DNA of 64,000 nt. It comes from Ascaris suum (lineage: Eukaryota; Nematoda; Chromadorea; Rhabditida; Ascarididae). The number at the start of each line of letters is the position of its first letter. The stretch's first letter is position 1. The stretch lies in the NCBI GenBank assembly GCA_013433145.1, contig CM024181.1:5332001-5396000 (forward strand). Direction: 5' to 3'. This document shows, piece after piece, positions 50,751-63,755 of this stretch. The notes under the pieces are model-generated. The model was not told the origin of the DNA. It saw only the letters and a program-made list of their open reading frames with translations, and did no database searches. The position numbers and the translations under genes were made by a program.

Positions 50751-51469
50751 AAAAAATTGAAGGGTAAAAGTCGCATCCATCGCACACCTATTGGTTTTTC
50801 ATTACACACCTGTCGTATTGCAAAAAAAAAGAGAACTTTCTGTGAAACATTTGCACAAACTGCTGAGATAATTAGAATGCGGAAGTATTATTTCGCACAT
50901 TTGTCATTTCTTGTTGGCCTATCTAATTGGATGGCCAAGTGAGAGGAACGTAAAAGCGCATATCGTGCTGAACTCTCTGATGTACTTTTCCATTTGTTTT
51001 TGAGTAATATGCATTTGCAGTTTAAAAGATGAGCATCGTGGCAAATTCTTCACGAACGACCGACGTCAACGTCAAACAAACCAAATCATAAAAACCTAAA
51101 GCATACGAATTTTCCTGATTGACGATCGAACCTCAACGGTGAATTTAAATCGTCTTTACAAGATTAGCGAGCATTGATTCTTCATCAGCGCTATATTATC
51201 TTTCCTTCTCTCTTATTCGGATTGATCCGAGAGCTGCTGCCATCATTCAGCGGTATATAATAGAAATGTTATTTCACTTGCACTCGGATCCACAGCAATC
51301 GGTGAGAAAACCTCGAATCTATACTGAAGAAAGTGGACAATTGAACGAATGCGTTGTTCAAAGGCAAAAATCCTACAGTAAGAAATTTTTCTTTAAATAT
51401 ATCGTAAGAGCCCGATTATAACGACCTGGGCTTATAAAACATGAAAATATTTCAGAATTCTCAAGATAA
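50751..51469 (+). CDS. Candidate four-exon gene fragment, unrecognised
   Basis: Exons 50751-50938 (donor AA|GTGAGA), 51021-51064 or 51070 (acceptor TTTGCAG, weak GTCAAC or GTCAAA donor), 51189-51377 (acceptor TTCATCAG, donor CA|GTAAGA) and 51456-51469 (acceptor TTTCAG) join in one frame and end at TAA. The product would contain RMRKYYFAHLSFLVGLSNWM, LKDEHRGKFF, SLIRIDPRAAAIIQRY and TEESGQLNECVVQRQKSY. Introns are short (about 80-125 nt). No start exon and no family are recognised. The third exon, open for 76 codons with a good donor, is the best part; the second donor is poor. Confidence 0.32.
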
Positions 51470-53290
51470 CCATGTAGAGGCACTTTGCTCAAATTTTAGA
51501 AAGTATTTTCCGCATATGGCTATGATGATTCGAAATATCTTTCTTTTTCGGGTGGATAGTGATATTCTATTGATTGTGAGATTGATTTAATAGACCGAAA
51601 CGGAGTTTCTGTTATGAGGAGGAAATGCTTTGCATCATGCTCAGTTCTCTTTCGTTTTCCCTCGTCCTCCCTCCCCTCTCCCCTTCACAAGGATTTTAAA
51701 ACCATAGTTATTGTATGATAGCTATGCAAACGAGTTATATGATATGATAACTATTTGGTGATAGGATCGATTTGACGGTACAACCGAACGGTAAACAGTT
51801 TTATAGTTATTTGCTTATTGCGGATTGTGTTTTTGTCACAAGATGAATATTAGAATATTACATAGCACATTCATGTGAAGGGTAAATGTATATACTCAAG
51901 AAGCACAACCTCTTGATGTCTCGTACCTTGCTTATTCCTCTTATTTAGCTGCTATGCCTGAGATGATACAACTATGGATAAAGATCACAGAATTGAATTA
52001 TAGAATGCAAAATGATACAATGTAGCATATTGTAAATTGCAATCGATAATGATGATTCGAGAGAATTAACAAAAGTTGAATAGAGCCAATTGAGGCCTTT
52101 CCACTAGCAAAGATGTAAAGCAGTGCCCACTGATGGGTGCTATTCTCAGAAAAAATTTAGCCCCATACAATGTCATTCTGGAAGAAAATTTCGTTTCATT
52201 AAAATTCCACTCATTTTTTTATTTAAAGCCGAATTTATCACTATCCCTTAGGAATTTTATTCGTTCACTACTAACATCGATAATAATATTATCAATATTA
52301 ATTGTTTATTTAGCGCAATAGAGTCATCTGATACTTACTACAATCAACGTAATTCTTTAAGCTTTTCAGCGGATTTTAGATTCAAACCTCTTTCTTTATT
52401 AAAAACTTTTATCTCTTTCTGTTTGTTATTGATGAAGAGCATGAAAATATTTTCAGCAGCACTCCATAATTCGTTCTGTATACTGATCATAGTCGCACTT
52501 TGTGGATTGCTCTACTATATTGTGCGTCGATTTATTTGAACGAATATATTCAGCTATTCTTCAGTGGAAATTTTCATTTCCTGTACGGATTTTTATTAAA
52601 ATATATATGTTTTCTTGTGTGATCTAGATTTGTCTTATTTCTTATAAATATATATGATAGAAGAATATAACAAAACTTCGTCATTAAGAACGATTTGAGG
52701 GTTTCTTCTGGTCCTTGAAGTTCCATGAATCTGCAACAGCAAATCAAATAAGATGTATCAAGTCCTCATCGAAATCTAAATGTCTTCATTTCCCGAACCT
52801 TTCACACAACGCCTCACATGCCTTCAGAATTCAAGCCGTTGTTTTCTTTTGAGAAGGATACCTTTCGACGCTCGTTTTGCCTCCGCAGAAGTGTTCAAAT
52901 ACTGTGCTCTCCGAGCGCGAAGACATGAATCCCAGTCTTATATAAATGCAATTTTCCATATCTTCAGCTTTCTCGCTTCAATTTTTTTCGACAGCAAGGA
53001 ATCAGTTTTTCGTTGTTTTATCTGAGAAAGTAACCATGCAGCCGCAATGGTAATCAGGTCTCATGTGCAAAAATGTAATCAGCTTTTAAAGTGCTACCGA
53101 ATGATCACAAACATCCACTGAAAGCTAAGAACAGCATTCAGTAATAGACGAACCCAAAGTTATTTCTTGTTCGATTATAGCGTGTCGACAACAATAAAAA
53201 TATTCCGAGTTGTAGGAAAAATTTTGCATCCAACATCTAACATTCGATTCTAATATATCCAAAGATATGCAAATATAATTCTTTCTTTAG
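51470..53290. other. Intergenic, nothing supported
   Basis: AT-rich. Open frames at 52133-52321 and 52780-53025 (+) lack motifs. The latter is also partly open on the - strand, with one in-frame stop. Confidence 0.4.
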
Positions 53291-54184
<894 letters not shown>

Positions 54185-55197
54185 AAAAATATTTCTGAGG
54201 TAATCTATCATTTTCTACGTGAAATAATTTATACTTCTTTTCTATGGTTTGAATTGTAGTATAGTCTTATAATGTTGGTATATTCTGCTGACTTCTTATA
54301 TGGCGCATTATTGTTCATTTTGTTTCGCTTTTATTCATCATTTCATCAAAAATTTTTTGCAGGAATGTTGGGCCAGTTCTTCGAGGAATAAACATCCATA
54401 TGGTCCATATGACATGCTGATACGAATTCATCGGCGCTTGAAATCATAGGCTGAAACTGTAGCATCTTTCAAGCAGATCTCACTTCAGCACCACTATTTG
54501 CTGACGGTCTTATAAGCCGATCTGAGAATGAATTTACGAAATTTGGGCTATTCTTCTTCTTGTTCGCACTTGTGCAACTCTATAAGAAAACGCTAATTTT
54601 CTTAAGTCGACTATTTACTCTCTATCGACAACAGAATACATGCCATTGATAAAATGCAAATAATCAACTATTTATTGTGAGGACAATTATTTTGCACATA
54701 GTGAAAAGAATAAAGAAAAGATTCGATTTTTCAATTATTTTACATAGAATCTATTTGCAAATTTGCTAAGGCTAATGGTGAATTTTGAAATCTCTTTTTA
54801 GAATTCAGTAGATATGCTAATAAAGCGTTTATCATAATGCAAATTTCATTTCATTTAAATAATGAGAATAAAATTTTTCAGCGCGGAAAATTTCAATGTT
54901 TCATTGATATTTTTCGTTGTGCAATCGAAATTAAATTCGTTTTTTTTTTGTTCAGAATCGCTCGTTTTGTGCATTCATTCACTTGGTGATTGTCAACTGT
55001 GGAATTTGTCGTCATCGATGAATAATATTTAAGGCAATCTTCAATGGAAAATTTAAACAGCACATTGGCTGTATTATTAGCAAAAAACATCACAAGTTTG
55101 ATAATGACTTATTGTTGGGAATCTTATAATCGCTCAACCAGCACTCAGCGATAGCGGCCATCTTCAGCCTATATGGCTTTTTATCCTATCACTTTAG
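54185..55197. other. Intergenic, nothing supported
   Basis: AT-rich DNA. A short frame after TTTTTTGCAG at 54360 reads ECWASSSRNKHPYGPYDMLI before a stop. It has no partner. Confidence 0.4.
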
Positions 55198-55290
55198 CCC
55201 CTTATCCACTCTTTTTCTCGTTGCAAGGAATCTTCAAAACGCCACAACGGTTCAAAACACCGACTTGATGCAGCTAAATTGGCCCTGCAA
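55198..55290 (+). CDS. Exon-like segment, unrecognised
   Basis: Acceptor ATCACTTTAG and donor CAA|GTAGGC bound 31 codons in phase 0 to 0, reading PLIHSFSRCKESSKRHNGSK then HRLDAAKLALQ. The frame stays open beyond the donor. No partner exons or family are identified. Confidence 0.25.
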
Positions 55291-55838
55291 GTAGGCGTAA
55301 ACTTGGAAGGTTATCAGACCATTTGTATAAATATCACCTCAGTTAGTTCTCTCTACCACCACAGTTACCTCATAGAATGTAGGAAAGTTATAGCTCGAAC
55401 ACACACTCATTGCTAAGAGGCGCATATGCGACAGTTTAGTGTGAAATAAACATAGTTATGGCACTGTCGCTCGGAACTATCTGTGGTATTATGAATGAAA
55501 GCGATCGATATGACCCTCTAGTCGAAATTGTTCCCTCCTCCATTACTGAATCACCACCCTCAAAAATGGAATGTGCAAAAAGCTTCAAATGAATAAGCGT
55601 TAAATATTTGATAAAAGCTCCGGAAGTGGCACAATGGCGCTGAAAATAGTTCGTTTGGGATGTTACCTCGTTCAGCTTATGTCACCGCTCGCAGTATTTG
55701 TGCTAAAAACTACTCGCCATATGATTTAGAACGTCAGCACATTATTGCAGCAGAAAGTGGTCAATACTAGGAATTCTTTATCAGAACTTAATGAGGTGGC
55801 ACAAGTTTTCTCTTAAAATGACGTTTTTTTTCCAATTT

Positions 55839-56106
55839 CTATACCAGAGCAGGAATGAGCTTTACTCGAGAACTGGAAACCTCTATGCCAGGAGAGGCCT
55901 GTTCCGGCGGAGAAAGCTCGAAAAATTCTTGCCTCCCTTTTCGGTTGGGGACTTGGGTTAATACTCTAGGGAACAGTACAAATGAGGAGCAGTTCTATGA
56001 CAACTGTAATCGAGTTGTAATTCTGGAATACAGGGAGCAGCGTGCTAAAGGCGCTTACATGATATTCATCTCGGCATTTTCACCAACAATAGGTTTATTA
56101 ATTTAA
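55839..56106. other. Region open on both strands, possible repeat remnant
   Basis: The + strand is open 55855-56106 (RLGTWVNTLGNSTNEEQF) and the - strand is open 55994-55839 (NRKGRQEFFELSPPEQASPG). GC content is higher than the flanks. Both readings look protein-like, which suggests a fragment of a dispersed element or an old exon; the strand cannot be decided. Confidence 0.25.
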
Positions 56107-56847
56107 TAATAGAACATGGAGGATCGACGGGTATGTTTATATTGCAGCTGATCCAAACGCTCGTAAAAATTTTCTCCAAAAATGTTGCGTTTTTTGAGGC
56201 AGCTGATGAACAGGCGGAACACTGAAAGCTGTTAACAGCGTTCTCGTTTCCGGTATCTTCAAACGTTCAGAGTTTCTTTCAAAGATGACTGATGGAAGTG
56301 AAACGAAGTGAATGATTCCAGTGCATGATACGCATTTTACCCATCCTGGACTATCTACTCAAATAGAGAGACGGCTCTTCTCGTAAGTCCACATAGACGT
56401 AGGTACACATAGTGCTATCATGATTGAATATTTCACTAAAAAATTAAAATATCTTTACTTATCATTTCGCCGTACTAACATCATTAAGGACAAAAAATGA
56501 TAGAGACAAGATCGCTTATTATATGGAAACCGATAATTCATCAGTCATATCAAGGATACAACTTCTCAAGATAAGTTGTCACCTACAAAATTGTTCTCCA
56601 ACATGTGAATACTGATGTGTCACAATTGAGCCTCTCAAATTGAAGCCGCACACAATCGATCCACTCACAAATGCATCATTACAAGTCACTAGCCCACATT
56701 CCATATCAAAAAATGTTATCACTTACGTCCTTGAAGATTTTCTAATCGGGGAATTCGCCGCCATGCACTAAATGATGTTTGTCGTGCACAGACGCGCAGA
56801 AGTGTGAATAATTGCGCCGTTGAACGTTGTAATGGTAATGGTTCTAG

Positions 56848-56886
56848 TGGTAACTGACTTGTAATATAATGGTAACTGACTTGTAA
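56848..56886. repeat. Two-copy 17-bp repeat, period 22
   Basis: TGGTAACTGACTTGTAA at 56848-56864 recurs exactly at 56870-56886. Confidence 0.85.
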
Positions 56887-57663
56887 AATCCAAAGGAAGT
56901 TGCGCTATGGGATATCGACACTTGGAAACATATACATACGCCACAGAACCTTGCACCAAGGTGAAAACGGTGCGCCATCCAGTGCATTATATTGCTGATG
57001 TCTATCGTTAAAAATATTATATGATTTTTGCGACGTGAATGGAAATCTGCACTACGACATCTGTAGGCATTGGTCGTTTTTAAATGTGATTATAATTCAT
57101 TATGAAAGTTGGATCCTTTGGTTTGGCATTAGTTCATACCTTTGATGAGTAATCAGATTTAATCAGATTATATGCATCTTAATCGTTTCTCATTTTTTGA
57201 ATAAAGTTTGAAAATTTCAATCTGTGCTTCCGGTGATCTCGCTCTCACTGATAACTGCAAAACTGTCATTAATGCAACTCGATTTAGCTGTAATATTGTT
57301 TTTTCAGTATTCAATTATTCGTTGACATTTATAACAGAACGGAGGTATCGATATATTATTCATTCCTTCGAACTTGTATAAATATTTACACTGTTAGCTT
57401 TGCTGATTATATTTGTTGCAAGTTTTTTTTTTTTGGTGATAAGCCGGATCCGTAAATGCATGTGCAGCGAATATTTCCTTCGAAACATGCTCTCGATTAG
57501 ACTACGCTGCTGACTTACAGCTAAAGTAGAGCTATAGCCAGATGCATGCACTGCGTATATACAGGATTTCTGGAGTTGACGGTACCACGGATGACAGCAT
57601 CCCATTTTTGCTTACCATGCTGTTAAACCACTCAACCATGCAGTGATAGCATAAAAAAGCGTT

Positions 57664-57733
57664 GTTGAGTAAATGTAGTGTATCGCTCCGTTGGCTAAAT
57701 GTAGTGTATCGCTGTTGAGTAAATGTAGTGTAT
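57664..57733. repeat. Three-copy imperfect tandem repeat
   Basis: AAATGTAGTGTAT occurs at 57671, 57697 and 57721, with GTTGAGT or GTTGGCT before each copy; unit 24-26 bp. Confidence 0.85.
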
Positions 57734-58722
57734 GTTGCACAAAAACGTCGTGACGCAACCGGCCCAAAATTGGCTATCCACCGATTTTGCCTCTATTTGC
57801 AAATAGACATCGAACGATGCAAGTGATCGCATTGATAATCTCGTTTAGCACGCGCACAACGCATAACAATTCGCAGCATACAGATGAATTGCATAAGAGG
57901 CAGCTGCAATGCAATGGTGTATGAGAGTCTGTAAAAGAGCTACTGCGATAAGAAATCCATCTCGAAAAAAAAAGATAATAAAGTCACAAGAGAAGTGAAA
58001 CAATGAAAGGGAAAAAGGGAGCAGTGAACTTTCCTACCAAAATCTCACATTGCTCATAGTGTTAATAGCAGAGAAAACCAAATTCCAAATTAAATCCATT
58101 TCGTTCAAAAGTGTGATTTTTTCTTGAGAATAGCAAAGTTTGAAGCGTAGAAAAATCAAAAAATCTCAAAATTTTATTTGCAATTTTATAATTTTGCATA
58201 CATTTTCAACTTTTTATAGTGAAATCGCATTTTTAGTACTATCACTATCGCATTTTTTTCCACACTGATTATTAAGATAATCCTTACGCATAAAGGAACA
58301 ATTATTTGCCAAATATCGTGAAAATATTCTAGAAGGCATCAATCAGGAGGTAGAGTATTAGTCAACTAAACATGACCAAACCGAGTAAAAATTAGACTGT
58401 GAAATAAAAATTACACCAAATAAAGTGAAAGAGCTACTTAGAGAATAATCAACGAGTGTCAACAATTACTCTGCAGTGTAGGTTTTTTTGGTCACTGTTC
58501 TATCGCTCTACCCTTAGGGTTAAGAGTTGCAGTGCATTTGGAATTGATATTTGTTAATACTGTTATAGCAGTAGCACTAACACTAATACTATGCCTCTGC
58601 CTGCACGTTTAAATGCTTGGACTTGTCTACACTAGTATTAAAAAATACCTCTCTATTTGTGTGAGTAAACGAGTTGATAAGTCTATATCTTGAAATGGTA
58701 GTCTGCATTCAGATATAGATGG

Positions 58723-58932
58723 CTAAACTATTGAGCAACTTTGGCGCCGTATATTAGCAGATAAACTCCTCGATATCAACCTTCTGCACTCCAAGAAATC
58801 TTTCACTTTCCAATTAGCGCCACTGAATTCCGATCCTGAATAGTTCGCATCTGGACTTGTTTCGCTAAAGCAGGAATGCCAATCACTACCGACTGCAAGC
58901 AATGCGACGACTACAAATATGCATTGCAACAA
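58723..58932 (-). CDS. Open frame with hydrophobic N-terminus, possible secreted peptide
   Basis: The - strand frame reads LQCIFVVVALLAVGSDWHSC, a signal-peptide-like start, followed by a Ser/Asp/Asn-rich region, FLECRRLISRSLSANIRRQS and a stop. No ATG opens the frame (it begins at TTG). A start would need an upstream exon, but the possible acceptor (AAATAGCAG) lacks a pyrimidine tract. No family is recognised. Confidence 0.25.
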   Translation of the reverse strand: MLQCIFVVVALLAVGSDWHSCFSETSPDANYSGSEFSGANWKVKDFLECRRLISRSLSANIRRQSCSIV

Positions 58933-60212
58933 AGCCCTGCTATTTCAGCCCGCAGTTGTCCTCCAGCTACCTTCAAAAATTTTCGCCCTCGATTACTGCA
59001 GAGGTTCTCAACAGACTTCATGCCTTAGTCCTCCTAGAAATGGTGAAGCAAAGTGAGGGGAACCCTTTTCTCTGGGGCTCTCCATGGTTAAAATAATATC
59101 ACTTGCCAATAATAATAACTTCGATTGACTGCAATCAGGTGATTTTAGCTATAGCAGCATAAGTCGTAGTATCAGCAGGTATATATGAGCTTATACTGGT
59201 GGCCTATGCAAAGTAATGCAGGTATTGCCTAGACCTTTTACATTTTAGCAATATAGTATTGACGAGGAGGTTGATTGCAGAAGTATGCTAGTGACACGTT
59301 GTCAAGGTCAACAAAAACCAGTGCTAATTCATACCATTACTTGTTCTATAAGTGCTGAATTACTAGCATTCATAGTAACGCATATCAATTTTCGGGTTAT
59401 CACGTCGCACCATTAAAGACATCGGACTCTCAAGTGCAATCTTGTTGCAAAGGTATGGTTGAGTGGGTTCTATTAAGCGCTGCCAGAGAAATAAAGAACT
59501 TGATGCGACCGCTGCTTCGTGCGTACACTGAAAACACCCAAAAAGCCATTCAACGCTGAGACTAAAGTGGAAGATCGTTGGGATGCCAATATGCTAATTT
59601 TAATTAATTTGTTGGCTACTTATCATTTTGAGGCTCTCTAAATGCTCATGATTATATATATATGATGAACAAATTTATCGCTTGTTGATATTTGCATATT
59701 TTCTTTTTCCGCTCTGTCAACATTCCAAACTCCTTTTTTTCAGTTTCCCGTAAATTTTTCCCAAATTTTCCACGTTTTGCAAGTTTTAATGTCAGAAAAA
59801 AAACAATTGGGAACGTAACAGTTGGAAATAGATAGCATTAGAAATTGTCATCAGTGGATCCCATTACAACAAAGTGCGCATAGAAAAACAGTTTCTTTTA
59901 CATCCAATTGCTTTATCTCATTAAATATTGCATTATTCGAACAAACCTGTGCACTTAATCTCTTTTATTATTCTTATAAATTGAACAGGCATTAAGATGA
60001 AATAATATTGATTGACATAGTCTAATTTCACACATTTTGTTTAGATGGTTTCATACACTCTTTTGCATCCAACTTTGCACATATTCTCAAAAATTAACAC
60101 AGAGCAACCCTAACAATTTCCATTCTGCTAATATTTAATCAAAAAGCAGCTTTTATTTTTTCATTTTTACTTATTCATTGCGATATTTTTATCGTTCGTA
60201 GAATCTAATTTG
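58933..60212. other. Intergenic, nothing supported
   Basis: Small open frames on both strands at 58900-59096 have no motif; the rest is AT-rich. Confidence 0.4.
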
Positions 60213-60488
60213 CATATTACGTTCAGATGGAACATTACCGAAGAATTATTTCGAGAAGTCTGTCTATTTCTCAATTTCTTCATAGTCTTCATTAAAATAA
60301 ATACTTGCATATTGACTCATTTAAGTATCGCATTCTACAAAGTCTGCAAGCTATCGTCGTCTCGTTTTCCACAGCATTTTGCAAATTTTGCGAATTTTGC
60401 GAAAACAAAAAATATTACACATATTTATGTATTGATTCTCCATATTCCGTTCAGATGGAGCATCATCCAAGAATTACTTCGAGAAGTC
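60213..60488 (+). repeat. Diverged 48-bp duplication containing TTCAG-ATG
   Basis: 60213-60260 and 60441-60488 match over 48 bp with about six differences. Both contain GTTCAGATGGA, placing an ATG directly after an acceptor-like TTCAG. The first copy's frame (MEHYRRIISRS) stops after 22 codons; the second continues. Confidence 0.7.
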
Positions 60489-60604
60489 CGAAATCCATGA
60501 AATTTCTAATCGATGAAAGTGGAAAGAACTTTGATCAATACTTTGATCGAATTTTACAATTAAAGCAAAACAAGGCATTATTTTCCTATCAATATTACTA
60601 TAAT
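60455..60604 (+). CDS. Candidate first exon, unrecognised protein
   Basis: ATG directly follows CCGTTCAG. 50 codons read MEHHPRITSRSPKSMKFLID, then ESGKNFDQYFDRILQLKQNK, to an AAT|GTAACT donor in phase 0. Unspliced, the frame would end at 60682 (75 codons). Hydrophilic and helix-prone. No downstream exon is certain; possible ones are at 61512-61629 and 63670-63755. Family unknown. Confidence 0.28.
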
Positions 60605-63600
60605 GTAACTTGTTGCGCGTTTTTTCTGCACTTTCAAAATATGCGTTGTCTTCGTTTTCTATCCGAAAAAATTCATTCATAACTTCATCTAGTTTTATTC
60701 ATTATATTTTCACACATCTAACTGTAATGCACATCATCTAATACTCGAAGCGTTGATTTGGTCAGCTCAGTTTTTATCGTTTTTCTTCGTTGAATTTTAC
60801 GCTGTTCTTCACGTTTCAAAAAAAAAAATTTTTTTTTCTTGGAATATATAATTCGTCCACCGAAGTTAAATCTGAAAAAAAATGTATTCTTGCAATTGCC
60901 TTGAGCAAATTCAATAATAATCGTTCGCTTCATGAAATGAATATATTTCATTGGTGAATTTCCATTGCAAAGAGATTTGAAGAGTTTCATTAAGAAATTT
61001 TGAGAGTTACTTTCAATTTCGGATCAAATAGCGTCGAAACATTCGTGAGTAGAGTTTTAAAAATTTTGGAACGATTTAAATCGCTGAATTAATAAATAAG
61101 TAAAATTCCAAAAGTAGTATTTTTAAATTTCGCAATAAAGAGCCTCGGAATGTTCTATGAAAAACTCGTTTTTTTCCCTATATTTATGGAAAGGAGAATA
61201 CCATCTCAACATTAAAAAGAATAGAACAATAATAGCTCCTCTTCACATTTGCATTCTTCTAGAGTCATTTTTTTTGAAAAGAAAAAATTACTTTTTATTG
61301 TATTACTTCATAAAAAAATGTCGTACTTTCTCGAAGAACCACTTCAAATTATTATTTATTATATTCTCTGATGCTTTCGTTAACACTTTATGATGAGTTT
61401 CGCATTAGAGGTCAACTACTGTAAAGAAAATCACAATTGAGAGCGTATTTCATTATCAGTGTTTGTTTCTTTGTGAGAAATATACGACGATGATGTTGAT
61501 GTTTTTGTCAGGCGGAATGTTCTTATTTTGCGTTTATTGCGACCAGTTTTAGCGACACATTATCGTCACTCTTCTTATATGGCATTTATGTTCGGCGAAG
61601 CTATCTTCCTTTTAATCTATTTTTCCGGCGTAAAAACTCGATTTAAATCTTCTAAAGACTCGCCCGCTAAAAGATCAAAGCTGAAAATCTTTTTGAGATC
61701 TATTTGATATTCGACTATTGCTTTATTGAGATATTTCACCACTGTTGCCTTTTTATGTGTTAACTGATTTATTTATCAACTTCAAAAAACGTTTTTTTCT
61801 TCTCATTTGCCATAAAATTGAACAATAGAGAAGGCGTACGATGTTTGCTCATACAATTAGATTAATTAGGATGGATATTTATCAAAGTGCAAAGAAATTT
61901 AAAAAAAAACGAAACAAATCGTTCATATTTGATCTGATCCTTCCACATAAACCTCTAATAAATCAATCAATTACCATGATTTGATCGATGCACAATGCGA
62001 TCAGATGGCTCACAAAGATGCTTACAAATGTTTTGGAAACTTTGGTAATTTTTTTTTGCATAAAACTCTATTCGAAGAGAATCGACTAACATGAGTGTTG
62101 TTATATGAAGTTGTCTTGTAATGTACGATGAGTATATCAAAAATTATAGCATCCATTTCACTCGTTCGCAATTTGAAACTATACGGCAGATAGACCAGCA
62201 AACAGAGAGGCAAACACTCATGCATATATGAGCGCGTAATTTTGCATTGATATGCATTGCGATTTTGAACTCGCAAAACCGTATGAAAACGGGTCAGTTA
62301 AAAAAAGCAAAAAATTAGATGGGAAAAGCGTTACTGGTGAATTTTAATTCATAAACGCAAAAATCTCTATTTGAGCATATAATGTGCAAAAAGTCAATGA
62401 TAGTTTCTTCAGCAGCATTAGCAGTCTAACATAGTTCAACGATGTAAAAGGTTTTACTTTATGAAGCAATATCACGTCACAATAAAAGATAGAAGCACCA
62501 ATTATTGATTGATTGAAATGTGAAGGAAATCATTTGCAAAAAGTAACTCAACATCAAGAAACTGAAGTGTGACCGCAGTTTAGACCATTTCATCAACGTT
62601 ATTTCTACTTACATTTCGCTTTATAGTTCCATCAACTCATATTCCGTAAATTAAAATATCAGAAACCTCGAAGCAGGACTGAGATATTTTACTTGATAAA
62701 CTAGATTTATCGAAAATGAGTTATCGAAACTAAAGTAAGTTAACCGAAAATAAATTAAATTTACCGGAACTGTTCGCTTTACTAAAAAAAAAACAAGGGC
62801 AATTTGCACAGTTACCTTTAGTTAGAGCTTCTTCCACGTATTATTTATATTCGTCCACATGCGGCCAACAGCTTAGATTAAACATAAAAACGACATTGGA
62901 AATAAATCGGTTCCTTGAAATTTTTCGTGCTATTCACAGTTCAGCTGTTTTTCCACTCGTTCGACAATGAAAAAATATTTTCCACTTTTATTAAAATTTG
63001 TAATCACTACAGAAGGAGTTTTCCAAATACCGATCTCATAAATACATGGGAGAAAATATGATTCCATTTTTCCTATTATCAAGTGGAAATCTTTTTCATC
63101 AATTGCTATTCAAAGTAAATTCCAAACTGTTGATCTTGTTGAGAAATTTCAGCAAGAATACGGAAAAACGGCAATAAATAGCAATAAGCAATATGCAACG
63201 ATCAGCGTTCAGCTCATATTTAGATCGATATCGATTGCCTTTTTTATGATCGTTGTCAACGGATCGGAATGTGTTGAATAATTAAATCAGTTGAGTGTTC
63301 ATTTCGGAAAACAAACTTCATTGGTCGATGTCCTATAGAAAATGAATGGTACTGCGTTTATTTTACACCGTCCCATCTTCCATTTTTAGGCAAATGATCG
63401 CGGTTTTGAATTTTTTAATCGGAATGCAAATTGAGTTTTTTCAGAACCTACTTTCACACCTACTCCACACCTTTTTCACACCTGCGTTGTGACTTTTGCG
63501 TCGCTTTATAGTTTTCTTCTCTATAGATAAAGTCCCTCATCTTTAAATCATTGCTGTTGTCTCTACGATGACATATCAGAAAATATGTGCTTTTAAAGAA

Positions 63601-63669
63601 ATACCAATTCATAATGAATGACATACTTGTTGATTGATTTGGTTCCTAGAATTATTGCGATGTTTTCAG
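60605..63669. other. AT-rich DNA with one further exon-like segment
   Basis: 61512-61629 (+) follows TTTTTGTCAG and ends at GGC|GTAAAA. It is open in two frames, one with the hydrophobic stretch MAFMFGEAIFLLIYFSG. Otherwise there is nothing recognisable. Confidence 0.3.
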
Positions 63670-63755
63670 CTCAAGAATATCATCGAGATACGATCGTCAA
63701 TTATTTACTCTTAGCAATTTTTCATGAAGAAATCTCATCACTCATCAAAATACAG
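63670..63755 (+). CDS. Exon-like segment near the window end, unrecognised
   Basis: Acceptor GATGTTTTCAG, donor CAG|GTGATT. After two bases completing a codon it reads QEYHRDTIVNYLLLAIFHEE, then ISSLIKIQ, ending in phase 0: an amphipathic, helix-like segment. It may belong to a + strand gene continuing past 64000. Family unknown. Confidence 0.3.

Larger units (their letters stand above)
56107..58722. other. Intergenic, repeats only
   Basis: AT-rich with the two small tandem repeats listed separately; no supported gene. Confidence 0.45.
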
